Positions 53,440 through 62,224 of a stretch of DNA of 62,900 nt are shown here, one piece after another. The stretch comes from an uncultured beta proteobacterium. GTDB taxonomy: Bacteria; Pseudomonadota; Gammaproteobacteria; Burkholderiales; Burkholderiaceae_E. Numbering within the stretch: the first letter of the stretch is position 1; each line of letters begins with the position of its first letter. The DNA lies in the NCBI GenBank assembly GCA_903934295.1, contig CAIZNI010000048.1:1-62900 (forward strand). The letters are read 5' to 3'. The position numbers and the translations under genes are program-made. The notes under the pieces are model-generated. The model was not told the DNA's origin. It made no database searches and worked only from the letters and a program-made list of their open reading frames with translations.

Positions 53440-55676
53440 GTGAAGACAAGGGCCGCGCCACCATCGGCCACACCCTCGCCGATTCGGCGCCGCACTGGCC
53501 CGCGCCGGTCAGCGCCCCGACGGGCGCGCCGAATGTGATCTACATCGTGTTCGACGACCTGGGCTTCGCCGATCTGGGCTGCTATGGCTCCGAGATCGAG
53601 ACGCCGCACATCGATGCGCTGGCTGCCGGCGGGCTGCGCTACACGAACTTTCACACCACCGCCCTGTGTTCGCCCACGCGCGCCGCCCTGCTCACCGGGC
53701 GCAACCACCACTCGGTGGGCATGGGCGGGCTGGCCGACTGGGACCTGGGCTTTCCGGGCATGCGCGGGCGCATCTCGCGCAGCGCCGGCACGCTGGCCGA
53801 GATGCTGCGGCTGCAGGGCTACAACACCTTCGCCACCGGCAAGTGGCACCTGACGCCGACCTTCGAGACTTCGCCCGCGGGGCCCTTCGACCAGTGGCCG
53901 CTGCAGCGCGGCTTCGACCGCTTCTATGGCTTTCTCGAAGGCGAGACCAACCAGTGGCATCCGGAACTCACGCTGGACAACCACCACATCGAGGCGCCCG
54001 ACCGCGAGGGCTATCACCTGTCCGAGGACATCGTCGACACCTCGATCGATTTCATCCGCGCCCAGCAGATGATCACGCCCGACAAGCCCTTCTTCCTGTA
54101 CCTGTGCCTGGGCGCGCAGCACGCGCCGCATCACGCGCCGCCCGCCTTCGTCGACAAGTACGTGCCGGTGTTCGAGAAGGGCTGGGACGTGACCCGCGCC
54201 GAGCGCCTGGCCCGCCAGAAGGCGATGGGCATCGTGCCGGCCGACACCGTCCTGCCCGAGCGCAATGCCGGGGTCAAGGACTGGGACGCGCTCAGCGATG
54301 ACGAGCGCCGGCTGGCGGTGCGGCTGCAGGCGGCCTTCGCCGGCATGCTCGAGCACGCCGATCTGCAGGTCGGCCGGCTGGTGAACTACCTGGCGCAGGC
54401 CGGGCGGCTCGAGAACACGGTGATCGCGCTGATCTCCGACAACGGCGCCAGCCAGGAGGGCTCGCCCTTCGGCACCGTCAACGCGCTGCGCTACTTCAAC
54501 GGCGTGCGCGACACGCTCGAGGAAAACCTCGCGCACATCGACGAGATCGGCCAGGCGCACCTGAACAACAACTACCCGCTGGGCTGGGCGATGGCCGGCA
54601 ACACGCCCCTGAAGCGCTACAAGCAGAACACCCACGGCGGGGGCGTGCGTGATCCGCTGATCGTGCATTACCCCCGGGGCATCAACGATCGCGGCGGCAT
54701 CCGCCATCAGTTCCACCATGTCTGCGACATCACCCCGACGGTGCTCGAACTGACCGGGGTGACGCCGCCCGAGTCGATCGCCGGCGTGACCCAGCAGCCG
54801 ATCGAGGGCACGAGCCTGGCCTACAGCTTCGGCGCGCCGGCCGCGCCCACCCGCAAGCACACCCAGTACTTCGAGATGCTCGGCCATCGCGGCATCTGGC
54901 ACGACGGCTGGAAGGCGGTCACCTGGCACCGTCCGGGCACTGCTTTCGATGCCGACCAGTGGGAGCTCTATCACCTGGCCACCGATTTCAACGAGATGCA
55001 CGACCTGGCCGCCGAGCAGCCGGCGCGCCTGCAGGAGATGGTGCGGCGCTGGTTCTCGGAGGCGGGCGCCTGCCAGGTGCTGCCGATGAACGACACCCTG
55101 AACCGCTTCGTGAGCTCCAATCCGCACAGCGTGGCGGCGCGTCGCCACTGGGAACTGCAGCCCGGCGCGGGGCGCATCGCGCAGGCGGCCGCGCCCGACA
55201 TCCGCAACCGGTCCTACCGGATCACCGCCCATGTCGAGATCCCGGCCGGCGGTGCGGACGGTGTGCTGATCGCCCAGGGCGACTGGTGCGGCGGCTATGC
55301 GCTCTATGTGCAGGACGGCCACCTGGTGCACGACTACAACTTCGTCAACCGGCACTACCTGGTGCGCTCGGCCCAGCCGGTGCCGGCGGGTGTCTGCGAA
55401 CTGTCCTACCGGATGACCAAGACCGGCGAGTACCGCGGCGAGGGCACGCTGTTCATCAATGGCGAGCCGTGCGGCAGCGTCGCGCTGCCGCAGACCTACC
55501 GCGCGCAGTCCTCGTTCATCGGGCTGGAAGTCGGTCGCGCGCCCAAGCCCTCGGTGGGGGCGTTCGAGGCGCCGTTTCCGTTCACCGGCGTGCTGCACAA
55601 GGTGGTGTTCGAGCTGGACGACGATCAGGTCGTCGATGGCGCGGGCGAACTGCGGGCGGCGCTGCGTCAGCAGTAG
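53436..55676 (+). CDS. Cytosolic type I sulfatase
   Basis: 746 residues, no signal peptide. Metal site DD40-41 (VFDDLGFADLGCYG), the modified residue Cys78 in CSPTRAALLTGRN (target of FGE), and later KWHLTP. The C-terminal 190 residues form an extra beta-sandwich-like domain (HVEIPAGGADGVLIAQGD, FINGEPCGSVAL), as in long arylsulfatases. It hydrolyses a sulfate ester of unknown nature. Its 3' end overlaps truC by 10 bases (tail to tail). Confidence 0.93.
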   Translation: MSEDKGRATIGHTLADSAPHWPAPVSAPTGAPNVIYIVFDDLGFADLGCYGSEIETPHIDALAAGGLRYTNFHTTALCSPTRAALLTGRNHHSVGMGGLADWDLGFPGMRGRISRSAGTLAEMLRLQGYNTFATGKWHLTPTFETSPAGPFDQWPLQRGFDRFYGFLEGETNQWHPELTLDNHHIEAPDREGYHLSEDIVDTSIDFIRAQQMITPDKPFFLYLCLGAQHAPHHAPPAFVDKYVPVFEKGWDVTRAERLARQKAMGIVPADTVLPERNAGVKDWDALSDDERRLAVRLQAAFAGMLEHADLQVGRLVNYLAQAGRLENTVIALISDNGASQEGSPFGTVNALRYFNGVRDTLEENLAHIDEIGQAHLNNNYPLGWAMAGNTPLKRYKQNTHGGGVRDPLIVHYPRGINDRGGIRHQFHHVCDITPTVLELTGVTPPESIAGVTQQPIEGTSLAYSFGAPAAPTRKHTQYFEMLGHRGIWHDGWKAVTWHRPGTAFDADQWELYHLATDFNEMHDLAAEQPARLQEMVRRWFSEAGACQVLPMNDTLNRFVSSNPHSVAARRHWELQPGAGRIAQAAAPDIRNRSYRITAHVEIPAGGADGVLIAQGDWCGGYALYVQDGHLVHDYNFVNRHYLVRSAQPVPAGVCELSYRMTKTGEYRGEGTLFINGEPCGSVALPQTYRAQSSFIGLEVGRAPKPSVGAFEAPFPFTGVLHKVVFELDDDQVVDGAGELRAALRQQ

Positions 55677-56449
55677 GCCGGTTCCCCGGCGGGCGGCCAG
55701 GCGTGCGCCCAGCCGAAGCTGCGCATCAGCCGGCTGAAGGCCTCGCCGGGGGGTGCGCTGACCGTCGTGTCGTGCCCGGTGACCGGATGGCGAAAGCGCA
55801 GCTCGACGCAGGCCAGCAGCAGCCGGTGACAGTCCAGGTGCGTCTGGAAGAACCGGTTGTGGCGGCCCTTGCCGTGGGTGGCGTCGCCGATGATCGGGTG
55901 CGCGATGTGCTTGAGGTGACGGCGCAGCTGATGCCGGCGCCCGGTCAGCGGCGCCAGCGCGAGCAGTGCATAGCGGGTCTTGGGATAGCGCTCGACCGCG
56001 TGCGGCAGCTCGATGGTGGCCAGGCGGCGAAAGCGCGTGCTGGCGGGTTGCGGGCCGCTGTCGGGTGACTGCCGGTCGGCGCGCGGCGTTCGGGTGTCGG
56101 GCATCCGAGGAACGTCGGCCTCGTCGGTCTCGCGGGTCAGCGGGTGGTCGATGAGGCCCGACACCGGCGGCCAGCCGCGCACCACCGCCAGGTAGGTCTT
56201 GCCGACCTCGCCGCGTTCGAACTGCCCGCTCAGCTCGCGGGTGGTGTCGGCGTCGAAGGCGAACAGCAGCGCGCCCGAGGTGCCCTTGTCCAGGCGGTGC
56301 ACCGGCTGGACCCGGCGACCGACCTGGTCGCGCAGCAGCTGCACCGCGAAACGGGTCTCGTGACGGTCGATCGGACTGCGATGCACCAGCAGCCCGGGTG
56401 GCTTGTCGATGGCGATCAGGTACTCGTCTTGCAGCAGGATGTCGAGCAT
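55667..56449 (-). CDS. truC: tRNA pseudouridine synthase TruC type (RluA family)
   Basis: 260 residues. Catalytic Asp in RLDKGTSGALLF, then GRRHQLRRHLKHIAHPIIGD and the TruC-like C-terminus CVELRFRHPVTG. TruC modifies U65 of tRNA. An insert (TRTPRADRQSPDSGPQPASTR, about 115-140) is longer than in E. coli. It is 42 bases downstream of the small membrane protein gene and may be the last gene of the cco transcript. Confidence 0.85.
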   Translation of the reverse strand: MLDILLQDEYLIAIDKPPGLLVHRSPIDRHETRFAVQLLRDQVGRRVQPVHRLDKGTSGALLFAFDADTTRELSGQFERGEVGKTYLAVVRGWPPVSGLIDHPLTRETDEADVPRMPDTRTPRADRQSPDSGPQPASTRFRRLATIELPHAVERYPKTRYALLALAPLTGRRHQLRRHLKHIAHPIIGDATHGKGRHNRFFQTHLDCHRLLLACVELRFRHPVTGHDTTVSAPPGEAFSRLMRSFGWAHAWPPAGEPAYC

Positions 56450-56491
56450 GGCGGGCCATCGGAAAGCCGCATCGTACTGCGGCGCGCGCCG

Positions 56492-56746
56492 TTACCCGTC
56501 TCCGCGGGCGCCCGAGAGCAGATAGGTGAGCGCGCTGCAGATCGAGAACAGGACCCAGAAGACGAAGAACCCGATGGTGTAGGCGGCTTCCCGGCTGTCG
56601 GCCAGGTGCAGGCCCACCACCGTGAGTTCCTGTGGATCGATCATCGAGAAGAACACCCCTTCAGCCACCGCCGACATCAGGAACGCCGGCCACAGCACAT
56701 GCATCAGCACGCGCCCCGCGCGACGGTCGCCGATCGGCTTGTTCAC
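56492..56746 (-). CDS. Small two-helix membrane protein next to ccoH
   Basis: 84 residues with a GTG start at 56746 overlapping the ccoH stop (GTGA). Two membrane segments (LWPAFLMSAVAEGVFFSM and AYTIGFFVFWVLFSICSAL) joined by a loop with DPQELTVVGLHLADSREA. I do not recognise a named family, but small proteins like this occur behind ccoGH in beta-proteobacteria. Role in oxidase assembly is only a guess. Confidence 0.75.
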   Translation of the reverse strand: MNKPIGDRRAGRVLMHVLWPAFLMSAVAEGVFFSMIDPQELTVVGLHLADSREAAYTIGFFVFWVLFSICSALTYLLSGARGDG

Positions 56747-57297
56747 CGCGCGGCTCCCTGCGGACCGGGTGGGCGGTCTGCTTCCGGTGCCGCCTGCGAC
56801 CGGAACCGGACCGGCTCATCGAAACGGGTGGCGATCGCGGTCAGCCGCCACGACCGGGCCGGATCCTCGATCATCAGATTCCAGCGCCCGGTGCTCGGCA
56901 GCGGGCCGTCGGCGGCACGGTAGCGCCCCTCGCCGATCGCGCTCAGGCGATGCACCTGATCGAGTTCGGCGCGGGTGGCGTGGACCACCCGCAGCGTCAG
57001 TTCGGGCGGCAGGGCCGCGCCCGCCAGGGCGGTCAGGCTGAGCAGCGCGCTGCCGTCGGCGCTGCGCTCGAGCGCGGCGTTCAGGCCCAGTTGCGTGGCC
57101 CGGTCGTCGCGCGCCAGCTGACGGTTGATCGCCTTTCCCTCGCGGTAATAGTCGTCGACCACCAGCGGATCGCTGGTGGTGACGGCCAGCCAGAAAGTGG
57201 CCAGGCCACCGAACAGCGCGAGGGCCGGCATCAGCATCAGCAGCCAGGGCCAGGGCTGGCGATGCCAGGGCGGAGGAGTCAGTGCTGGCGTGGCCAT
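56743..57297 (-). CDS. ccoH: Cytochrome oxidase maturation protein CcoH (FixH)
   Basis: 184 residues from the ATG at 57297. One N-terminal membrane helix (PWPWLLMLMPALALFGGLATFWL) and a periplasmic beta domain with DDYYREGKAINR, the FixH hallmark. CcoH stabilises the assembling cbb3 complex. The frame is open upstream into ccoG, but only this start gives the family N-terminus. It overlaps the next gene by four bases. Confidence 0.9.
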   Translation of the reverse strand: MATPALTPPPWHRQPWPWLLMLMPALALFGGLATFWLAVTTSDPLVVDDYYREGKAINRQLARDDRATQLGLNAALERSADGSALLSLTALAGAALPPELTLRVVHATRAELDQVHRLSAIGEGRYRAADGPLPSTGRWNLMIEDPARSWRLTAIATRFDEPVRFRSQAAPEADRPPGPQGAAR

Positions 57298-57352
57298 GGG
57301 CGGGTGTCCGGTGGGTGGTTCTTCGGGGTTGATGCGGGTGGTGGCGGGCGCT

Positions 57353-58765
57353 TCATCGGGGCACATAGAAGACCGACTTCTCGCGGACCGTGACGCTCGG
57401 GTCGTCGAGCGCTTCGAGCCGGAACACCAGCGGGCTGCTGCCGGGGGCGGCCGCGCCACCGGTGATGAGAACCCGAACCGGCACCACCAGCTCCTGCGCG
57501 GCGGGCACCTCGATCTGCGGCGTCGAGGCGATCCGCGCCGACGCGATCCCCGACACCGACAGCTGGTAGCGACGCCCGATCTCGGCGGTGTTGATCACAT
57601 GCAGCCGGAAGACGTTCTCGATCTCGCCGTCCTCGACTTCACGCCCGAGCGAGCCGCGATCGCGGATCACGTCGAGCTTCAACGGGGTGCGCATCACCAC
57701 ATGCGTGAACAGCGCCACGGTGACCGTGAGCAGGATCGTGCCGTAGACCAGCACCCGCGGGCGCAGCGCGCGCCGGATCATCCGCGCGCGCGACCAGCCG
57801 TTGGCCAGCGCGTTTTGCGTGGTGTAGCGGATCAGGCCGCGGGCGTAGCCCATCTTGTCCATGATCTGGTCGCAGGTGTCGATGCAGGCGGCGCAGCCGA
57901 TGCACTCGTACTGCAGCCCGTTGCGGATGTCGATGCCGGTCGGACAGACCTCGACGCACAGCCCGCAGTCGATGCACGAGCCCAGTCCCAGCGCCGCCGG
58001 ATCGGCCTTGCGCGAGCGCGATCCGCGCGGCTCGCCGCGCGCCTCGTCATAGGTGATGATCAGCGTGTCGCGGTCGAACATCGAGCTCTGGAAGCGCGCG
58101 TAGGGGCACATGTACTTGCACACCTGCTCGCGCATGAAGCCGGCGTTGCCGTAGGTGGCCAGCCCGTAGAACAGGATCCAGAAGGTTTCCCACGGTCCGA
58201 GCGCCAGGTCGGCGACTTCGCCCAGCAGCACGCGGATCGGCGTGAAGTAGGCCACGAAGCTCAGGCCGGTCCACAGCGCCAGCGCGATCCACAGCAGGTG
58301 CTTGAGCGAGCGCAGCCCGAGCTTGCGCGCCGACGGCCCGGCCCGATCGAGCCGCAGGCGCGCCGCCCGGTCGCCCTCGACCCGGCGTTCGATCCACAGG
58401 AACAGTTCGGTGTAGACGGTCTGCGGACAGGCGTAGCCGCACCACAGCCGCCCGGCCACCGTGGTGAACAGGAACAGCGCCATCGCGGAGATGACGAGCA
58501 GGCCGGTGAGGTAGATGAAGTCCTGCGGATAGAGCACCAGCCCGAACAGATAGAAGCGTCGTGTCAGCAGGTCGAACAGGATGGCCGGGCGGTCGTTCCA
58601 GGTCAGCCACGGCAGCCCGTAGAACAGCAGCTGGGTCCCCCACACCAGGGCCCAGCGCCAGCCGGCGAACAGGCCGCTGACCGCGCGCGGCTGGATCTTG
58701 CGACGGACCTCATAGAGCAGCTCGCTCTCGGCGGCGGCTGCGGATGGGTTCGATGGACCGTTCAT
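57353..58765 (-). CDS. ccoG: Cupric reductase / oxidase accessory protein CcoG (FixG, RdxA)
   Basis: 470 residues from the ATG at 58765, overlapping the ccoP stop; a 13-residue longer start at 58804 is less likely. About five membrane helices, a conserved CGYACPQTVYTE and two ferredoxin clusters (CIDCGLCVEVCP and CIGCAACIDTC), then a C-terminal Ig-like periplasmic domain. CcoG reduces Cu(II) to Cu(I) for the oxidase copper site. Confidence 0.94.
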   Translation of the reverse strand: MNGPSNPSAAAAESELLYEVRRKIQPRAVSGLFAGWRWALVWGTQLLFYGLPWLTWNDRPAILFDLLTRRFYLFGLVLYPQDFIYLTGLLVISAMALFLFTTVAGRLWCGYACPQTVYTELFLWIERRVEGDRAARLRLDRAGPSARKLGLRSLKHLLWIALALWTGLSFVAYFTPIRVLLGEVADLALGPWETFWILFYGLATYGNAGFMREQVCKYMCPYARFQSSMFDRDTLIITYDEARGEPRGSRSRKADPAALGLGSCIDCGLCVEVCPTGIDIRNGLQYECIGCAACIDTCDQIMDKMGYARGLIRYTTQNALANGWSRARMIRRALRPRVLVYGTILLTVTVALFTHVVMRTPLKLDVIRDRGSLGREVEDGEIENVFRLHVINTAEIGRRYQLSVSGIASARIASTPQIEVPAAQELVVPVRVLITGGAAAPGSSPLVFRLEALDDPSVTVREKSVFYVPR

Positions 58766-59682
58766 CGAGGGGGTGGTGTTGTGGTCCCGTTGGACAGGCT
58801 CCACACATACGCCGCCAGCACCTGCACCTTGCCCGGGCCCAGCAGTTCACCGAACGCCGGCATCTGGTTGTTGCGCCCCTTGTTGATCGATTCCGTCACC
58901 GTCGCCAGCGAGCCGCCGTACAGCCACACCTTGTCGGTCAGGTTGGGTGCGCCCAGCGCCGGATTGCCCGCGCCCTGCGAACCGTGACAGGCGGCGCAGA
59001 CCCCGAACTTTGGCTTGCCCAGTTCGGCCTTGACCGCATCGTGGGCGCTGTTCGACAGCGAGAGCACATAGTTGGCCAGGTTCTCGACCTCGGCCGCGCT
59101 GCCGACTGCGGCGGCCATCGGCGGCATCATGCCGTTGCGTCCTTCGGTGATCGTCTTGATCAGCGTCGCCCCGTCGCCACCGTGCAGCCAGTCGTTGTCG
59201 GCCAGGTTCGGGAAGCCCTTGCTGCCGCGCGCATCCGAGCCGTGGCACTGCACGCAGTAGGTCAGGTACAGGCGCTCGCCCATCGCGCGGGCCTGCGGGT
59301 CGGCGGCCACCTGCGCGACCTCCTGCTTCAGGTAGCGCGCGAACAGCGGCTCGACCGCGGCATTGGCGCGCGCGACCTCGGTCTCGTACTGCGACACCTG
59401 GCTCCAGCCGAAGCTGCCCTTGTTCGCGCCGAAACCGGGATAGAGCGCCAGATAGACCACCGCGAAGGCGATGGTCAGATAGAACAGATAGATCCACCAG
59501 CGCGGCAGCGGATTGTTCAGTTCCTCCAGCGTCTCGTCCCAGGTGTGGCCGGTGGTGCCGACCTGCTCGCCCGGCGGGTGCCGGCGCGACAGCGTGATCG
59601 TCAGCCACAGGCACAGCGCCAGCCCGAGCGCGGTGGCCACCATGATGTAGAGGCTCCATCCGGAGCTGGTGAAGTCAGCCAT
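58762..59682 (-). CDS. ccoP: cbb3 oxidase subunit III, dihaem CcoP
   Basis: 306 residues. Two N-terminal membrane helices (8-31, 62-82) and two cytochrome c domains with CVQCH (143-147) and CAACH (229-233). It receives electrons from soluble cytochromes, possibly the c4 in this window, and passes them to CcoO. Follows ccoQ after 14 bases. Confidence 0.96.
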   Translation of the reverse strand: MADFTSSGWSLYIMVATALGLALCLWLTITLSRRHPPGEQVGTTGHTWDETLEELNNPLPRWWIYLFYLTIAFAVVYLALYPGFGANKGSFGWSQVSQYETEVARANAAVEPLFARYLKQEVAQVAADPQARAMGERLYLTYCVQCHGSDARGSKGFPNLADNDWLHGGDGATLIKTITEGRNGMMPPMAAAVGSAAEVENLANYVLSLSNSAHDAVKAELGKPKFGVCAACHGSQGAGNPALGAPNLTDKVWLYGGSLATVTESINKGRNNQMPAFGELLGPGKVQVLAAYVWSLSNGTTTPPPR

Positions 59683-59696
59683 GGTCGTTTCTCCGT

Positions 59697-59852
59697 TCAG
59701 GGCCGGTGCGCGATGTCGTCATCGGCGAAGGGCAGGTTGGCCGCTTCCTCGAAACGCTGCTTGCGCGCCGAGCCGTAGGCCCACCAGACGATGCCCGCGA
59801 AAGCCGCGAGCGACAGCACGGTCACCAGGCTGCGGATGAGGTTGATGTCCAT
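59697..59852 (-). CDS. ccoQ: cbb3 oxidase subunit CcoQ
   Basis: 51 residues, MDINLIRSLVTVLSLAAFAG. One membrane helix followed by a charged cytosolic tail (SARKQRFEEAANLPF), standard for CcoQ. It stabilises the complex. The ATG at 59852 follows GGAGCCCCC on the coding strand. It lies 8 bases after ccoO. Confidence 0.92.
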   Translation of the reverse strand: MDINLIRSLVTVLSLAAFAGIVWWAYGSARKQRFEEAANLPFADDDIAHRP

Positions 59853-59860
59853 GGGGGCTC

Positions 59861-60475
59861 CTACTGCACTTTCTTCAGCGACGTGCCCATCACCTGCAGG
59901 TAGGCGATCAGCGCGTCCATTTCGGATTTGTCCTTGAGCAGCGCAGGCGCCTCGGCGATCTCGGCATCGGAGTACGGATGCCCGAGCGTGCGCAGGGCGC
60001 GCAGCTTGGCCTGGATCGAACCGGCGTCGGCAGGCGCCTTCGACAGCCAGGGATAGCCGGGCATGTTCGATTCGGGCACCAGGTCGCGCGGATTGGTCAG
60101 GTGGATGCGGTGCCATTCGTCGGAGTAGCGCCCGCCGACCCGGGCCAGATCGGGGCCGGTGCGCTTGCTGCCCCACTGGAACGGCCGGTCGTAGACGAAC
60201 TCGCCGGCCACCGAGTAGTGACCATAGCGCTCGGTCTCGGCACGGAACGGCCGGATCATCTGCGAGTGGCAGTTGTAGCAGCCTTCGCGGACGTAGATGT
60301 CGCGCCCGGTGAGCTGCAGCGCCCCGTAGGGCTTCAGACCCGCCACCGGTTCGGTGGTGGACTTCTGGAAGAACAGCGGAAGGATCTCGACCATGCCGCC
60401 GACGCTGACCAGCAGCACGATCAGCACCATCATCAGACCGATGTTCTTTTCGATCCTGGCGTGTGAAAAGGCCAT
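59861..60475 (-). CDS. ccoO: cbb3 oxidase subunit II, monohaem CcoO
   Basis: 204 residues. One membrane anchor (about 12-35) and a haem c site CYNCH at 66-70 ([15 protein letters not shown]). The [22 protein letters not shown] region is conserved. It shuttles electrons from CcoP to CcoN. 19 bases after ccoN. Confidence 0.96.
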   Translation of the reverse strand: MAFSHARIEKNIGLMMVLIVLLVSVGGMVEILPLFFQKSTTEPVAGLKPYGALQLTGRDIYVREGCYNCHSQMIRPFRAETERYGHYSVAGEFVYDRPFQWGSKRTGPDLARVGGRYSDEWHRIHLTNPRDLVPESNMPGYPWLSKAPADAGSIQAKLRALRTLGHPYSDAEIAEAPALLKDKSEMDALIAYLQVMGTSLKKVQ

Positions 60476-60494
60476 GTTGTCTCTCCTCGTCGTC

Positions 60495-61937
60495 TCAGGC
60501 GTGCGCGACCGTGAGCGCGACGCGCGCGTCCACGGGTTTGCCCACCCGGATCGTCTGCAGGCAGTTGTAGAGCATGATCAGCATGCCGCCCAGGTACAGG
60601 ATGCCGCCGGCCAGCCGGATCACGTAGTAGGGGAAGGTGGCCTTGACCGATTCGACAAACGCGTAGGTGAGCGTGCCGTCGGCATTGGTGGCGCGCCACA
60701 TCAGGCCCTGCATCACCCCGGCGATCCACATCGCCGCGATGTACAGGACGATGCCGATGGTGGCCACCCAGAAGTGCACTTCGATCAGCCGCTTGCTGTA
60801 CATCTCGGCCCGGCCGTACAGGCGCGGCAGCAGGTAGTAGATCGAGCCCATCGACACCAGTCCGACCCAGCCCAGCGCGCCCGAGTGCACATGGCCGACC
60901 GTCCAGTCGGTGTAGTGCGACAGCGCGTTGACGGTCTTGATCGACATCATCGGTCCCTCGAAGGTCGACATGCCGTAGAACGACAGCGACACGATCAGGA
61001 ACTTCAGGATCGGGTCGTCGCGCAGTTTGTGCCAGGCGCCCGACAGGGTCATGATCCCGTTGATCATGCCGCCCCACGACGGCGCCAGCAGCACCAGCGA
61101 GAACACCATCCCGATGCTCTGGGCCCAGTCGGGCAGCGCGGTGTAGTGCAGGTGGTGGGGACCGGCCCACATGTAGGTGAAGATCAGCGCCCAGAAGTGG
61201 ACGATCGACAGCCGGTAGGAATAGACCGGGCGCTCGGCCTGCTTGGGGATGAAGTAGTACATCATCCCGAGGAAGCCGGCGGTCAGGAAGAAGCCCACCG
61301 CGTTGTGGCCGTACCACCACTGGATCATCGCGTCCTGGACGCCCGCGTAGGCTGAGTAACTCTTGGTCATCGACACCGGAATCGCGGCGCTGTTGACGAT
61401 GTGCAGCAGCGCCACCGTCAGGATGAAGGCGGCGAAGAACCAGTTGGCCACGTAGATGTGCGGGGTGCGCCGCTTGACGATGGTGCCGAAGAACACCACC
61501 GCATAGCTCACCCAGACCACCGCGATCAGCAGGTCGATCGGCCATTCGAGCTCGGCGTATTCCTTGCCCGAGGTGTAGCCCAGCGGCAAGGTGATCGCGG
61601 CGGCCACGATCACCAGCTGCCAGCCCCAGAAGGTGAACGCCGCCAGGGGCGCGGCGAACAGCCGGGTCTGGCAGGTGCGCTGCACCACGTAATAGGACGA
61701 GGCGAACAGCGCGCAGCCCCCGAACGCGAAGATGACCGCGTTGGTGTGCAGCGGGCGCAGGCGGCTGTAGGTGAGGTAGGGGATGTCGAAATTCAGCGCC
61801 GGCCAGGCCAGCTGCGCGGCGATGATCACGCCCACCAGCATCCCGACCACCCCCCACACCACCGTCATGACCGAGAACTGTCTGACGACGCTGTAGTTGT
61901 AGGCCTCGGCGCCCGCGGCGACAGGCTGACTGCCCAT
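60495..61937 (-). CDS. ccoN: cbb3 oxidase catalytic subunit CcoN
   Basis: 480 residues from the ATG at 61937, seven bases after GGGGAG; an ATG five codons upstream is rejected for lack of RBS spacing. Twelve membrane helices. Ligands: low-spin haem His in [10 protein letters not shown]; CuB histidines in [11 protein letters not shown] and [10 protein letters not shown]; the cross-linked Tyr is expected in helix VII. High-affinity O2 reduction. First gene behind the FNR-type site. Confidence 0.97.
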   Translation of the reverse strand: MGSQPVAAGAEAYNYSVVRQFSVMTVVWGVVGMLVGVIIAAQLAWPALNFDIPYLTYSRLRPLHTNAVIFAFGGCALFASSYYVVQRTCQTRLFAAPLAAFTFWGWQLVIVAAAITLPLGYTSGKEYAELEWPIDLLIAVVWVSYAVVFFGTIVKRRTPHIYVANWFFAAFILTVALLHIVNSAAIPVSMTKSYSAYAGVQDAMIQWWYGHNAVGFFLTAGFLGMMYYFIPKQAERPVYSYRLSIVHFWALIFTYMWAGPHHLHYTALPDWAQSIGMVFSLVLLAPSWGGMINGIMTLSGAWHKLRDDPILKFLIVSLSFYGMSTFEGPMMSIKTVNALSHYTDWTVGHVHSGALGWVGLVSMGSIYYLLPRLYGRAEMYSKRLIEVHFWVATIGIVLYIAAMWIAGVMQGLMWRATNADGTLTYAFVESVKATFPYYVIRLAGGILYLGGMLIMLYNCLQTIRVGKPVDARVALTVAHA

Positions 61938-62009
61938 TGTTGTTCTCCCCATTGAGGCTGGTTGACAGCGCGATCGGCGCCTGACGGCGCGGCTCCCGCC
62001 ACAAAGGCC

Positions 62010-62051
62010 ACCTTAGGCGCTGCGCTGCAGCACCGCATTGACAATGATCAA
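62010..62051 (-). promoter_or_regulatory. FNR/ANR-type box and -10 of the ccoN promoter
   Basis: On the minus strand, TTGATCATTGTCAA (62051 to 62038) matches the FNR consensus TTGAT-N4-ATCAA with one mismatch. TAAGGT at 62015 to 62010 falls where a -10 should be if the box is centred at -41.5, which is the class II position. The start would be about 62003, 66 bases before the ATG. Box and -10 together suggest oxygen-limited activation. Confidence 0.75.
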
Positions 62052-62224
62052 AGGGGTCCGGGTGGTTTCTGCGCCGGCTCAGCGCGGTCGTCATCCATCA
62101 GGATGCTGTGCGCCGGGCCCTCGAAGTCATCGAACTGGCCGCTGTCGGACATCCGGAAGAACAGCCAGACGGCGATCGCCACGATGACCAGGCTCAGGGG
62201 GATCAGAAGGTAGAGCGCTTCCAT
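62048..62224 (-). CDS. ccoS: cbb3 oxidase maturation protein CcoS
   Basis: 58 residues, MEALYLLIPLSLVIVAIAVW. One membrane helix, then the family motif FDDFEGPAHSILMDDD. CcoS is needed for copper and haem b insertion. It overlaps ccoI by 22 bases (start inside ccoI). Its TGA (62048-62050) lies inside the FNR-type box. Missed by length filters. Confidence 0.92.
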   Translation of the reverse strand: MEALYLLIPLSLVIVAIAVWLFFRMSDSGQFDDFEGPAHSILMDDDRAEPAQKPPGPL

